Shown here one piece after another: positions 1 through 9,800 of a stretch of 12,336 bases of DNA. The stretch lies in assembly GCA_003024985.2 (NCBI GenBank), contig PXIH01S0000437.1; one strand, given 5' to 3'. The stretch is from Euperipatoides rowelli. Its lineage: Eukaryota > Onychophora > Udeonychophora > Euonychophora > Peripatopsidae. The notes below the pieces were generated by a model. The model saw only the letters and a list, made by a program, of their open reading frames with translations. It searched no databases and had not been told where the DNA came from. The stretch's first letter is position 1. Every line of letters begins with the position of its first letter. A program made the translations under genes and the position numbers.

Positions 1-310
1 AACAAACTCAGTAAAAGGGCTAAACAAGCAAGTTATGTTACTTTCATCTTGTGTGGATTGTAAACAATGAAGGTGCAGCCAGTTATGTTTCCAAAAAGCA
101 GGTGCTGTCACCAAATTTAAAAAATACCGCGAGGTAACGCACGTTGTGACACCTATTTTATTTTCACCTGTAATTTGACTGAAGGCAAATGCGAGTCATC
201 GTGACGCACCGTATCGTCCAGTAGAGTGCCAGCCTAAAGCACTGCTTGTTAGATCCAGACATAAAGATGTATAACTTCAAAATAAAAGAAAAATGTATGT
301 TTGTTAAAGC
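1..310. other. No recognised feature
   Basis: This stretch lies in the presumed 3'-side intron or flank of GCAT. About 125-240 is richer in GC and CpG than its surroundings, with two loosely similar pieces (around gcacgttgtgacacc and gtcatcgtgacgcacc). I see no coding signal. Confidence 0.5.
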
Positions 311-1367
311 AACACTTCTGGTTTGGGAAGGGCGGTGGTACTTCCAGTTTGACTTCCTGTGTGTTGGGGGGGGGGGTCATTTCCTGTTTGGTACTTTTTG
401 TTTCTTAAAGGTATAGGAGGTTTTAAAATGTACATTTTTGGTTTATGACACCACTTCCAGTGCATACTGCAACAATCTAGGTAAAATGTTACTTCTGGCT
501 TGGTCACAATCCAATATGGCTGACTTCCTGTTTCTCTTAAATGTATAGAGGGTTTTTAGACTTCATTGCAGGTTTATGATGTCACTTCCGATGCATATTA
601 CAACAATTAGGTCAATGGTCATCCTCCTGCACAGTGACCACTTTTGCAGTAAGGTATATAAGGTTTTACAGGATATATCACTCCTGTTGAGAAAAGTCTA
701 AGATGACCGACTTCTGGTCCTGCACAATAGCTAATTCATGTTGCAAAAAATTCAAGACAGCCAACTTCCTGTTTCTTAATAATGCACTTTTTGAGTGAAA
801 ACCAGAAGTGAGATAATAATTCCAAAACTGGAAGTGACATCTTGAAAATTATTGGTCAAACTCAGGAATTTATTTGGAGTTGACCGGAAGTGTCATCATG
901 TGACCAAAATCAGAAGTAACATCATAAGTCCAAAACTGGAAGTCAGCCATCTTGAATTCTCTGCAACAGGAAGTGGCTCCTGCACAGGACTAAATCAGCC
1001 ATATTTGACAGCAGGAAGTGAAATTATATCCTATAAAAATCCATATACCTTACTGCAACAGGAAGTGGCCACTGTGCAGGATCAGATGTGACTTTTGACC
1101 TAGATTGTTGCAGTGGGCAATGGAAGTGATGTCATAAACCAGAAGTGTAAGCCTAAAAAACCTCTATACCTTTAAGAAATAGAAACATGAAGTCAGCCAT
1201 CTTGGAATGATTTATGTGACCAAAGTGGAAGTGACCTTTGACCTAGATTGTTGTAGTATGTATCAGAAGTGATGTCATAAACAGGAAGTACCACCCACCA
1301 ACAGGTACAAGAATTGACTTCTGAGCATGACAAACCGGAAGTACCCCCTCTCCAAAACGCAAGTGTT
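311..1367. mobile_element. 1.06-kb imperfect palindrome (foldback element) rich in GGAAGT/ACTTCC
   Basis: The left end (aacacttctggtttgggaag from 311) is matched by the reverse complement of the right end (aacacttgcgttttggag, ending at 1367). The match continues inward for over 450 nt per arm. Landmarks paired between arms include gcaacaatctaggt, cttaaaggtatag, cctgcacagtg, gcagtaaggtatat and aattcaaga. The arms occupy about 311-775 and 945-1367 around a loop of about 170 bp. Each arm has an internal direct repeat: 132-bp spacing on the left (404 and 536) and 143-bp on the right (1095 and 1238). No clear target-site duplication or transposase is visible, so the class is open. Confidence 0.85.
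366..376 (+). repeat. G11 homopolymer
   Basis: This is an 11-base G run inside the left arm of the palindrome. The opposite arm has only a shorter G-rich stretch here, so this is a local expansion. Confidence 0.9.
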
Positions 1368-1600
1368 ACAGAAAACCTTTTTTTATTCTACTTTTGTTCC
1401 GAGTTAAACAAATGAGAACTTGCTGTTTTAATGTGAGCGACTTAAATTTGTAAGAAGTAAACTAGGACAAATTTTTTGGCATAAAACTACAATGTATTTA
1501 ATCTGCAAACAGTATTGGCAGATACTGTCAAAAACAAATTATAAAGATAGTATTAACTGCTTAATATGCAACATATAAAGTATGAAATGTAGTTTTATAA
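1368..1600. other. Intervening AT-rich DNA, no supported gene
   Basis: A plus-strand frame is open from about 1431 to 1580 (about 48 codons, no usable start). That length is expected by chance at this base composition. It could be an upstream part of the retroposed segment that follows, but nothing shows it. Confidence 0.4.
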
Positions 1601-2030
1601 AGTGAACTTTGCAATAATAAATTATTAAAAGTTCTCAAAGAACTAGAAACAATATTCAAAAGAGATGTGTCAGCTACCATTTCAAACAGTGAAATTTGGG
1701 ATAAATTGGTCAACAAAGAATTGATAGGTTTTTAATAATGATTGTGAAGAGAGCAATTGCTCAAGAGGGGGAAATGGAATCACTGAATAAAAGCTAAAAC
1801 TCTTCTGGATCTTTCAACATTGAGTGAAAATAATTTATGGGAGATGAAAAATTTGCTTGCTTCAATTGTAAACAATTTTACAGACTTAAAAGAAAGGAAG
1901 GTGAATAAAAAAGGCACCAATTAAAATATGATTTCATGGATTGTAAAATGTGGCATATTCAACATTAATTGTAAGAGTGTAATAATATAAATAAAGTATA
2001 CTTGCTTTAAAAAAAAAATAAAAAAAAATT
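1601..2030 (+). pseudogene. Probable retroposed transcript 3' end with decayed coding sequence
   Basis: Plus-strand frames 1601-1735 (including LLKVLKELETIFKRDV and NSEIWDKLVNKELIGF) and 1787-1924 (LLDLSTLSENNLWEMKNLL, then NNFTDLKERK) lie in the same frame. Between them are stops and an apparent frame disruption. A possible 3' UTR follows, then AATAAA at 1990-1995 and, 13 bases later, an A-tract (2009-2028, one T). Signal plus genomic A-tract is typical of processed pseudogenes. I do not recognise the protein; its composition suggests an alpha-helical protein. No target duplication is evident. It could also be a non-coding retroposon tail with chance open frames. Confidence 0.45.
1990..2028 (+). 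promoter_or_regulatory. Polyadenylation signal and A-tract
   Basis: AATAAA (1990-1995) is followed after 13 bases by A10-T-A9 starting at 2009. The spacing fits a cleaved and polyadenylated transcript copied back into DNA. Confidence 0.5.
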
Positions 2031-2045
2031 AAGAATTATGTAAAT

Positions 2046-2297
2046 CAGTGATTCTCAACCCTAGCAAGCCAAACTCCCACTTTTTTAAAATTTACCATAT
2101 CCTCACGTCCTGCCACTTCCAGGTGTCCCCCTGGGTTTATCTGTAAGTTAATTCCTTGTATGATGCAATGTATCAATATATTATAATACATACCTGAATT
2201 AAATAATATTTAGATGTCACTACCGCCTCTCTCCCTAAACAATGCAATTGAACCAGCATCCACCAAAATTTTTAAAATTTCCCCGCTGAGAAACTTG
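2046..2297. mobile_element. Short hAT-like MITE (252 bp) with 8-bp target duplication
   Basis: The left end reads cagtgattctcaaccc, close to the CAGTGGTTCTCAACC-type termini of hAT (Charlie-like) transposons. The right end, reverse complemented, reads caagtttctcagcggg. The flanks are ATGTAAAT (2038-2045) and ATTTAAAT (2298-2305), an 8-bp duplication with one mismatch, the length hAT elements make. It has no coding capacity, so it would be a non-autonomous copy. The inverted repeats are degenerate. Confidence 0.55.
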
Positions 2298-2305
2298 ATT
2301 TAAAT

Positions 2306-2559
2306 AAACAACATTTCTCTTAGAAATTTATTTAAAAAAAAACTTGTCTGGATTTAGACTGGGCAGTTACTGTAGTTTTGTCTTTTCCGATTATTGATCA
2401 TTTTTTAAATTTATTTATTTTTGCACATAAGTTAACTCTGTGATATCTGAACTTCAAATAACCACTTCAGTCTCCAGCTTTGTTAAGCCATGTGAAAGTT
2501 CCCTATGTCAATTACCATTATTTATTCGAGATTCCAATTAATCTCTATGTAGAACAAAT
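2306..2559. other. AT-rich intergenic or intronic DNA, nothing recognised
   Basis: No coding signal, repeat or RNA feature stands out apart from short A and T runs. Confidence 0.5.
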
Positions 2560-2695
2560 CAGTGCGCACTCATGTGGAAAAGAAAATTTCTCATTTTCCA
2601 CACCAGGCTGCCCAGGGATGGAATCTATGATCCTTTATATGTAGAAGTGTACGGTGGCCGGGTACTAAACTGCTCGACCAGGGTGCCTAGGCAAT
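2560..2695 (-). repeat. Degenerate tRNA-like segment, probable SINE fragment
   Basis: On the minus strand, tggtcgagcagt (2669-2680) matches the eukaryotic RNA polymerase III A box (TRGYNNARNNGG) at all but the last position. About 43 bases downstream, agattccatcc (2616-2626) is a degraded B box (6 of 11 against GGTTCGANTCC). Order and spacing fit a tRNA head. The pairing is too poor for a functional tRNA, so a tRNA-derived SINE is the better reading. The plus-strand open frame 2572-2790 across it looks like a by-product. Confidence 0.4.
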
Positions 2696-2790
2696 TATTG
2701 ATTTTTTTTATTTTCTGTAGGTACAATCTTAGACGCAGTAAAAAAAAAATCTATCCGTCAGTTAATGTACAAGTGATTAATTTCACTTGA

Positions 2791-3551
2791 ATTTAAAATC
2801 TCAAAAGCCTAAATGAGCATTTCTGAATTGGTTTAGTTTCTGTCTTTCTCTGCATTAACCTGGTTTTTTTTTAAGATAAATAATCTGCTTATGAAAACTA
2901 AGAAATAAAAAGAACTTTTGACATACAGCATCTGTATACTGTATATAAAATCTTTGTGGTACTGTATGTGGCAGCAAGTTAATATACTAGCGTCATCTAT
3001 TGATTAAAATTGTAAATAGATTATACTTAAACTTTTTAAATAATATTTTTTCGTAAAATTTTTAAAAATAAAATAAGCTAATATTAGTATTGGGTTTTAA
3101 CTTAAACTGTTGTGTATCAAATTAAATAAATTACTAAAATAATGGATTTCTATGTAAAGTGATCTGGAAATTGTAAATTGTTAGCCAATGTAACCTATTT
3201 TCAAGTGTTGTGTAAAGAAATTCAAAGTTATTAGAGGTAACGGACACTAATGAGCTTACTAGATACATTAATTAATTATAACGGTTATATCATTGCACAT
3301 TAAACATTGATATAAAAATTTACTTTAAAGTCTTAGCTCCGAAGGATTTAGACTTTATTTACAATACCTTTTTTTAATGAACAAACTAAGAGTAGGTTAC
3401 TTAATAAAGTTTATAACTATGAGCAAAGAAAACCAAAATTTATTTTTCAAATCATGAGAGTGCCAAATTGCCAATTACCATCAACAGTATATAAAATTTC
3501 ACAAATTAATACTTTATATATTTTTAAGTATCTCATTCGAAACACAAATAC
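2791..3551. other. AT-rich DNA without a gene
   Basis: Only short A and T runs and scattered TACTGTA words (near 2934 and 2962) are seen. No frame resembles the missing GCAT C-terminal exons. Confidence 0.5.
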
Positions 3552-3600
3552 CTGCATATATTTTAGTTAATCTACAGTAGATTAACTAAAATATATGTAG
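3552..3600. repeat. Near-perfect 49-bp palindrome
   Basis: Arms 3555-3575 and 3577-3597 are perfect 21-nt reverse complements around one A. Three more bases on each side pair as well if one G-T wobble is allowed. It lies about 110 bp downstream of the last GCAT exon in the window, inside the intron transcript. The spacer is too short for a normal microRNA precursor. Confidence 0.9.
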
Positions 3601-3709
3601 AAAAGCTGGGGTCATGAAAATTATGAACTGTAGACTGCCAAGTTTGGTAATAATTACTGCGGAAGCAATTTAATTAAATGTAAAAATGACCAAATAAGGA
3701 AATACCTAC

Positions 3710-3811
3710 AATAATACTGAAGCCAGCAGCTTCCATCTGACTACGGAATGATTGAGTATTCCGAGTTACTCTGCTAGTCAAATCAGAACTTGACGTAATC
3801 AAATCGAGGGC
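3710..3811 (-). CDS. GCAT: GCAT exon (last in window): ALDLITSS...MEAAGFSII
   Basis: This is a 34-codon exon after a ttatttcag acceptor, encoding [15 protein letters not shown] and [16 protein letters not shown]. Two donors are possible: gtaggt directly after ATT (exon ends at 3710) or gtattt four bases further on (exon ends at 3706). The first has the better +5 base. The expected next exon (SHPICPVMLGD and onward) was not found in 1-3709, so the following intron is longer than 3.7 kb. Confidence 0.92.
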
Positions 3812-6800
3812 CTGAAATAAATAAAATGAAAAAAAAAAACATTTTACATGTTAAAATTAGAATGAGTTTTCTTCTTGAAATTATTTATGCCGAATATACA
3901 GTATATAGCATGAATAACAACTAGCGAGTACATAAAGGTGCGGATGGCACATTATAGTAAGCAGATGATAAAATGATATCAGTTATGAAATAGACAAACT
4001 GAGTTCTATCAAGCTTTTTATCTATAATTTAGAATCACATGCAATGCTTTAATTGGCTGCAATAATTTAAAATGGAGCATGCTAGGTGATATGTCATATG
4101 GAAAAACCCCAATTATTGTATAAAAAGGGGTTAAGGATAACCATATCCTTGAAAAATGAAAACAAAGAAAAAAGACCCCTACAAAATAATTGAAAAAAAG
4201 TTACCAAAAATATTGAAAAATTTCATTCACTAATGAGACTGTAAAAGGCAGTCATATTAAATTCAAATTAATTGCTTACTTTACTAGACGCAGCAACTAC
4301 AGCAGGTGGTAAAGAATTTGAGAATAAATATGGCCGTGAACGTTGACGCAACATATCTATCACTTCTTTGGGCCCTGTAGTGTAACCACCTAAACAAATA
4401 CATAATTTAAAAAAAATAAGTAGCCTTACAAAAACTAAAATAACCATAAACTGAATAAATATGATTTATAATTTTTAATTTTTTTTCTCACTATTTTTCA
4501 ACTTATTTTAAATGGATAATATGAAAAAAACTACAGTATTGTATACACTCTATTATAACTAATAGACATATACTGTAAATTTACAGTATATAAGCCAAAA
4601 ATAAATTAGGAAATAATAATTAAAAACAAAAGAATTTAGTTTTTTTTTTTAAATGTAAAATGAATATTCAGTATATAGCAATATTACATTTAAAGAGAGA
4701 ATATTCTAAACCAGGCTAGCTAAAAAAAATAGTTAAATAAAATAATGCAAAGTCTATTTACTGATTTCATTAACAATTTTTTTCATCCGATAAACATACA
4801 AATTAATCATAACATTTAATGAATAAACTGATATAGGAATTCTCACATCTGTAGCTTATTTGCTATGCTAATAATTTTTCTCACCCTCTAATAAAATATA
4901 AATTATACCATTTCATTCTAACACTAACTAGATAAGAGTAATGATGATATCGACTCGTAAACAACAATATGCCTTACAAACTATTCGGTTATCAAAGCTT
5001 ATGTATATATTAGTTATGAAAGTGTTTACAAACCTGCAGATCCACCCAAAGCTTTACCCAAAGTAGAATTAATTATATCAACTTTGCCAGACACACCAAG
5101 ATATTCTTCAGTGCCTCTAAATACAAATGAAGTTATGACATATACAAATGAATATACCGTACTGTATTCAGATATATATTTTTACTTATCAATTAATAAA
5201 TTCTTACGAATGAAACATAAATACAAAGATTTGCATTATAGCCTAGAGTTTTTATATACTATGGTAAAATAGTGCATTATAATAGCTATCATTATAAAAT
5301 AAAATTAAGTTTTTTTTTTAAATTTTACCTGCCCGTTTTGCCAAAAAATCCAGTTGAATGACAATCATCTACAAGGACAAAAGCGTTATATCTATCAGCC
5401 AGTTCACAAATAGCTCTAGAAAATAAAAATAAACCATTTAGGCCTATAAACTGTAGAGATGGGACATTAGGATGAATTAAATATAACAATATACAGGTAA
5501 TTTTTAATTTAAACAATTTAATTTATACGTTTGTGGAATAACATTTAAGTATTAATACCACTTTTCAAATTACGTGATCAATTATTTGAATAACACGGTT
5601 TGCAAAAATATATACTGTATATTCTTGAAAAAGTAGTTAAGCTTCTATGATTTTGATTAAATCTCTTATTTAAAAAAAAACAACGGTGATATCGTAGATA
5701 TTCATACAGTTTTAAATGAAATAGGATAATTTGATTTAAATGACTATTTTTGGATTAAATATAACTAAATTGCTTAAGTTATAAAATAGCTTTTATAATT
5801 GTATTTGAAATATTTAAATAATTTATTGCTTACTTGAGTGGGGCCACATTACCATCCATGCTAAACACTCCGTCAGTAGCAATCATTCGCCGGCGAGCTG
5901 ACTGCATAGATTTTAATTTACTTTCTAAATCTTTAGATAAAAATAATGATAAAAATAAATAGAGGCCTATTAATGTTTAATCATATATAACTATTTATAT
6001 GAGATAAACCTACATAAATAAATTATTTTTTAAGACTAAAAATTATTCACAAAATTAAAAAAAAAAAAACAATTAAAAGAAAAACTAATAAAAAATTAAC
6101 AATTTATTAAAATTTGTAAATCATTTATTAGACTAAAATAATGCAAAAAGCTTTATTTATAACATATTTTAAAAATTATATTCACTAAACTAATACCATA
6201 GAATGCCGAAAAATGTCGCACCATAAAATAAGTTCACCACCCTTATTTCTCGGCCAAAGTGTCCCATCACCACACTTTTTAATCACTCTGAAACTGTGAC
6301 CTAGTTTTTGCATCATCTATGGTTCAAAAGAGTGTTTCAATGTAACCTAAATAAGTTGGACATTTTAAAAAAGAATCTGATTTACAGTAGCTAAATAAGT
6401 GCGCCTGGGCAGTTTCACAGTAGATTGTGGAAAACCTAAGCTTCATTAGCATGGTGCCGAATAAGGGCGCCATCCCTTTTTCCTCGGGCAAATAAGTACA
6501 AATGCACACTTGATCACCATTCTATGGTAACCCTAATAAACTATTTTCAATATAAAACCTAATTGAAAATATGAATGCTCATTTAAATCTTCTATACTAA
6601 AGATCAAGCACAAAGTAAAAATTTTGTTTTATTTACAATCTGGAAAGTGAGAAATTAAAATCTCACATTTGATACCTTTTTCTTTATTTTTGGGTTAAAA
6701 AAAATAGCTTTTATTTTATTTTCTATTAACATAATAAAAGAAAGTATGAAAATGACGCTTAATTCTGTTTTATTCTTTATGAAGAACATTTTAATCTTAT

Positions 6801-9800
6801 TTTAGAAAGCTATTATTTTTGTTTTAAAAATTTTTTTTTATAAAATCTCCATCATAGCATTTTGTGAAAATTTTATTTCGAAGTTTATTTTTCATTTAAA
6901 ATAGTTAAAATTCACATCTAAATGAAAGTGCAAGATAATAACTTTTAAATTTCAGGAACTTTTATAGTGATTAGGATATTTTCAGAATTGTGAAGATGAA
7001 GTTCCAAATAGCCTAACATATTGATTACAATTAAAATTTTTCTTTCAAACCTTTGTAAGATAAATCGATTTTAGGAGATTTTTTGGTGAACTTTTTTGTG
7101 TGTGAAAGTTTTGGTGCTGGATATTTTGCAGAATGGGGTCAGAGATTTTGGTGATAAAGTTTATTTTTTTAAAAAACATTTATTTTTTATTTAATTTCCT
7201 TGCCAAAACTAATTATCCTTATTAGCTTTTAGCTATCATTAATATTTTTAATGTGTTTGTATATTTAAACTCGAACTCTCATTCGCCAAATCTCTGACCC
7301 CATTCTCTAAAACCTCTGTCGCCAAAACTTGTGACACAAAGAATTTGTCAAGATGCCCTATCTCTGTCACCAAAACTTGTGATACAAAGTATTTGCCAAG
7401 ATCCCCTACGCCAAAATTTAAGTTTATCGATTAATATAATGTTCTATATTATTATTATTGTTTTAATTAACAATTTTTAATTTAAAATATTTCATTAGCA
7501 AACAAAAGGTTTATTTTAATGAAAATAGTTATAAGTATTTCTGTGTGGAATCATAAAATGACTCATGACATCAGGGAAAGCTTCCTTAACATTCTCAGTA
7601 AACAACAAAAATCCATAGTAATAAATAGCTTTTATTCTGATAAAACAACATTTTTTCTGGAGGTGCACGACAACTTTAATCCATTGTGATACAGCTATAT
7701 TTTAAGTCCACGCATGTAATTTCTCATGACGTTTTTATTGTACCGGTAGCTAGTTAACATTTTAATTTTTTAACTTTTGGAGTGACTATCCTGGAAAATG
7801 TGTATTACTAGTATCAATGGAAACAAATCATTAATAAAAGAAACAACAAGAAAAAGGTAGCGGAAGACTCGGGAAAATAACATTTTAAATTAAAACAGGT
7901 CTATGAAACATCCAGTGGTGGAACTTTGTTGCGCAGGGGCATGTAAGCAAAAAAAATTTTGGAGGCCTTCTAAGCCTCAAACAAAGTTTTTGCTTACATG
8001 CCCCGAGCAATAAACTTTGTTGGAAACCCCCTAATCTAATATGCACCCACTAATTTAATATAACACCCCCCCCCCCAAAAAAAAAAAAATTATATAAAAA
8101 AATTAATTTATTCATTTCCTTTGCATTCGTATTGACGTTAACAGTGTAAGTGCAAGGCAATCCAATAGTTTCATGTTTCCGGTCTCCTTTTTTTTGTTTG
8201 CAGCTCTTTGCTTATAAATTTCTTTCCAAAATTAAGCTAATAAATAACAAGTAGTAACATAGCTAAGCACTGTTGAATAAAAATAAAATAATTTTTTTTT
8301 TTTTTTTTTAATTGATAAATTCAGGGCCCTAACAACTAGGGACCCGTAAGTGTTGCTTCATTTGCTTCCACGAAATTATGCCATTGGAAACCTCACTTAA
8401 CCAGGTGTAATATCAATAAGACTAGCAGCGATGGAAAATTTACTAGATAAATTCTTGATTTGTTTATGCCTTAGCCACTCAGGCTATTAAAAATAAGTCC
8501 AAAATATTTTTCGTACTTTCATTGTCAATTACTGTATATAAATGACTAGGAATGTTCAGTTGATCTTTTCACTAGTGTATAATAGTGAGTAGCAAATTTG
8601 TTTCCTGACCAAACTAATATAATTCTTAAATTAAAATTCAAGACTAAGTATTCAAAGAAAGGTGCTAAAAACAACTACTACAAAAAAAAATATATATTTA
8701 TTTTTATAAGTACCTGTCATATCTCTGTGCTTGTAAACAAATCGCTGAGCTTTGCACAACCGGATACCATCGATCAAAGACGCATGGTTAAGCTCGTCGG
8801 AAATAATAGCATCTTCTTTTGATAAAAGAGCTTCAAAAATGCCTGCATTAGCATCAAAACAACAAGCATATAAAATGGCATCTTCACGGTTATGAAAATT
8901 GGCAATCTGCTTCTCCAAATTTTTGTGAATATCCTGAAATAAAGATTTTAAAAATGACATTTTTATTGATATACCTGTATTTTTTTTTCTATTTTAGAAA
9001 ACATCCGAGTATAAATGCTTTATTTAATTTAGAAACTTTTATCATAAATTTCATGAATCTTACAGAGTCTAAGTAGTTCATTAATTTGATAAGACCAATG
9101 TTACAAATTTTTACTAATTAGTAATTTGTGCCCCACTTCTTCCATACACTTTAATTTGTTCCCAAGTTGTGTTTTACATTCATCTAATGATTTCAAAAAT
9201 TTGCAACCCATAGATAGCCTACAGTATTATTTATTTCATGGGAATCCCTGGACGAATTACCACCAAAAATATTACTAATTGCAGTTTAAAAAAAAAAAAA
9301 AACTCACCTCCATAAGATCTGAATTAAATATCACTAAACCTTAACATTTTTCAATTTAGAAAATCTCACTTCTATTTTAAGTGCGGTCATTTCTACTTTA
9401 CACGGAACCTTGAGCTCTTTATTACTAGAACAGTTTAAAAATATTAATTATACTGTATTTGAAAGGAAGTAACTTCCACTTTTCAAAGGATCATTAAGCA
9501 CAATACCACAAAAGCCTAAACTTGTGCAGTATGAAACAAATCTTACTTCCATAAGAAATGAGGTCACTTCTATTTTCCATGAGATGTACTATGGATAAGT
9601 AAGTAGCAGTACTATATCAATCCCATATGGGTTCTCTATCTGCTTCTATAGCCTAATGGAATAAAAATGGGATTAAAAAAAAAAACCTTTTAGGGTCGGA
9701 TAAATATTTCTATCGATAGAATTTGTAATAAGAATTTAACAAATTCATTTTCTAAATGATCAAACTTCATCCATAAGGGCAAAACTACAACCTTAAAATT

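Larger units (their letters stand above)
5931..8713 (-). other. GCAT intron, 2783 bp, hosting several repeat elements
   Basis: A GT-AG intron (gtactt ... ctaaag). It holds the TA-flanked element 6196-6527, the inverted-repeat block 7060-7430, the hairpin around 7919-8024 and several homopolymers. The stretches 5931-6190, 6530-7050, 7440-7915 and 8310-8713 show nothing recognisable. Confidence 0.85.

Noticed and set aside
304-507. Minus-strand open frame of 67 codons
   Set aside because: It lies wholly in the left arm of the palindrome, is low in complexity and has no protein resemblance; it is a by-product of the repeat.
852-1091. Plus-strand open frame of 79 codons
   Set aside because: It lies in the loop and right arm of the palindrome and reads through the GGAAGTG repeats. 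No domain is recognisable, and the length is plausible by chance.
2600-2695. Functional tRNA gene
   Set aside because: The B box is degraded and the arms do not pair into a cloverleaf, so only a tRNA-derived fragment is supportable.
2572-2790. Plus-strand open frame of 72 codons
   Set aside because: It crosses the tRNA-like repeat on the opposite strand and then AT-rich filler, with no family resemblance.
3552-3600. microRNA precursor
   Set aside because: The spacer is a single base and the hairpin is only about 24 bp, too short for standard processing.
1-3700. Missing GCAT C-terminal exons
   Set aside because: I looked on the minus strand for HPICPVMLGD-like and PKGKARIRVQ-like coding and found none, so these exons probably lie outside the window.
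5084-5272. Plus-strand open frame of 62 codons
   Set aside because: It is antisense to part of a GCAT exon and then runs into an intron.
6324-6509. Minus-strand open frame of 61 codons
   Set aside because: It lies inside the TA-flanked MITE and resembles nothing.
8598-8822. Plus-strand open frame of 74 codons
   Set aside because: It overlaps the largest GCAT exon in antisense; the minus-strand reading is clearly the conserved one.
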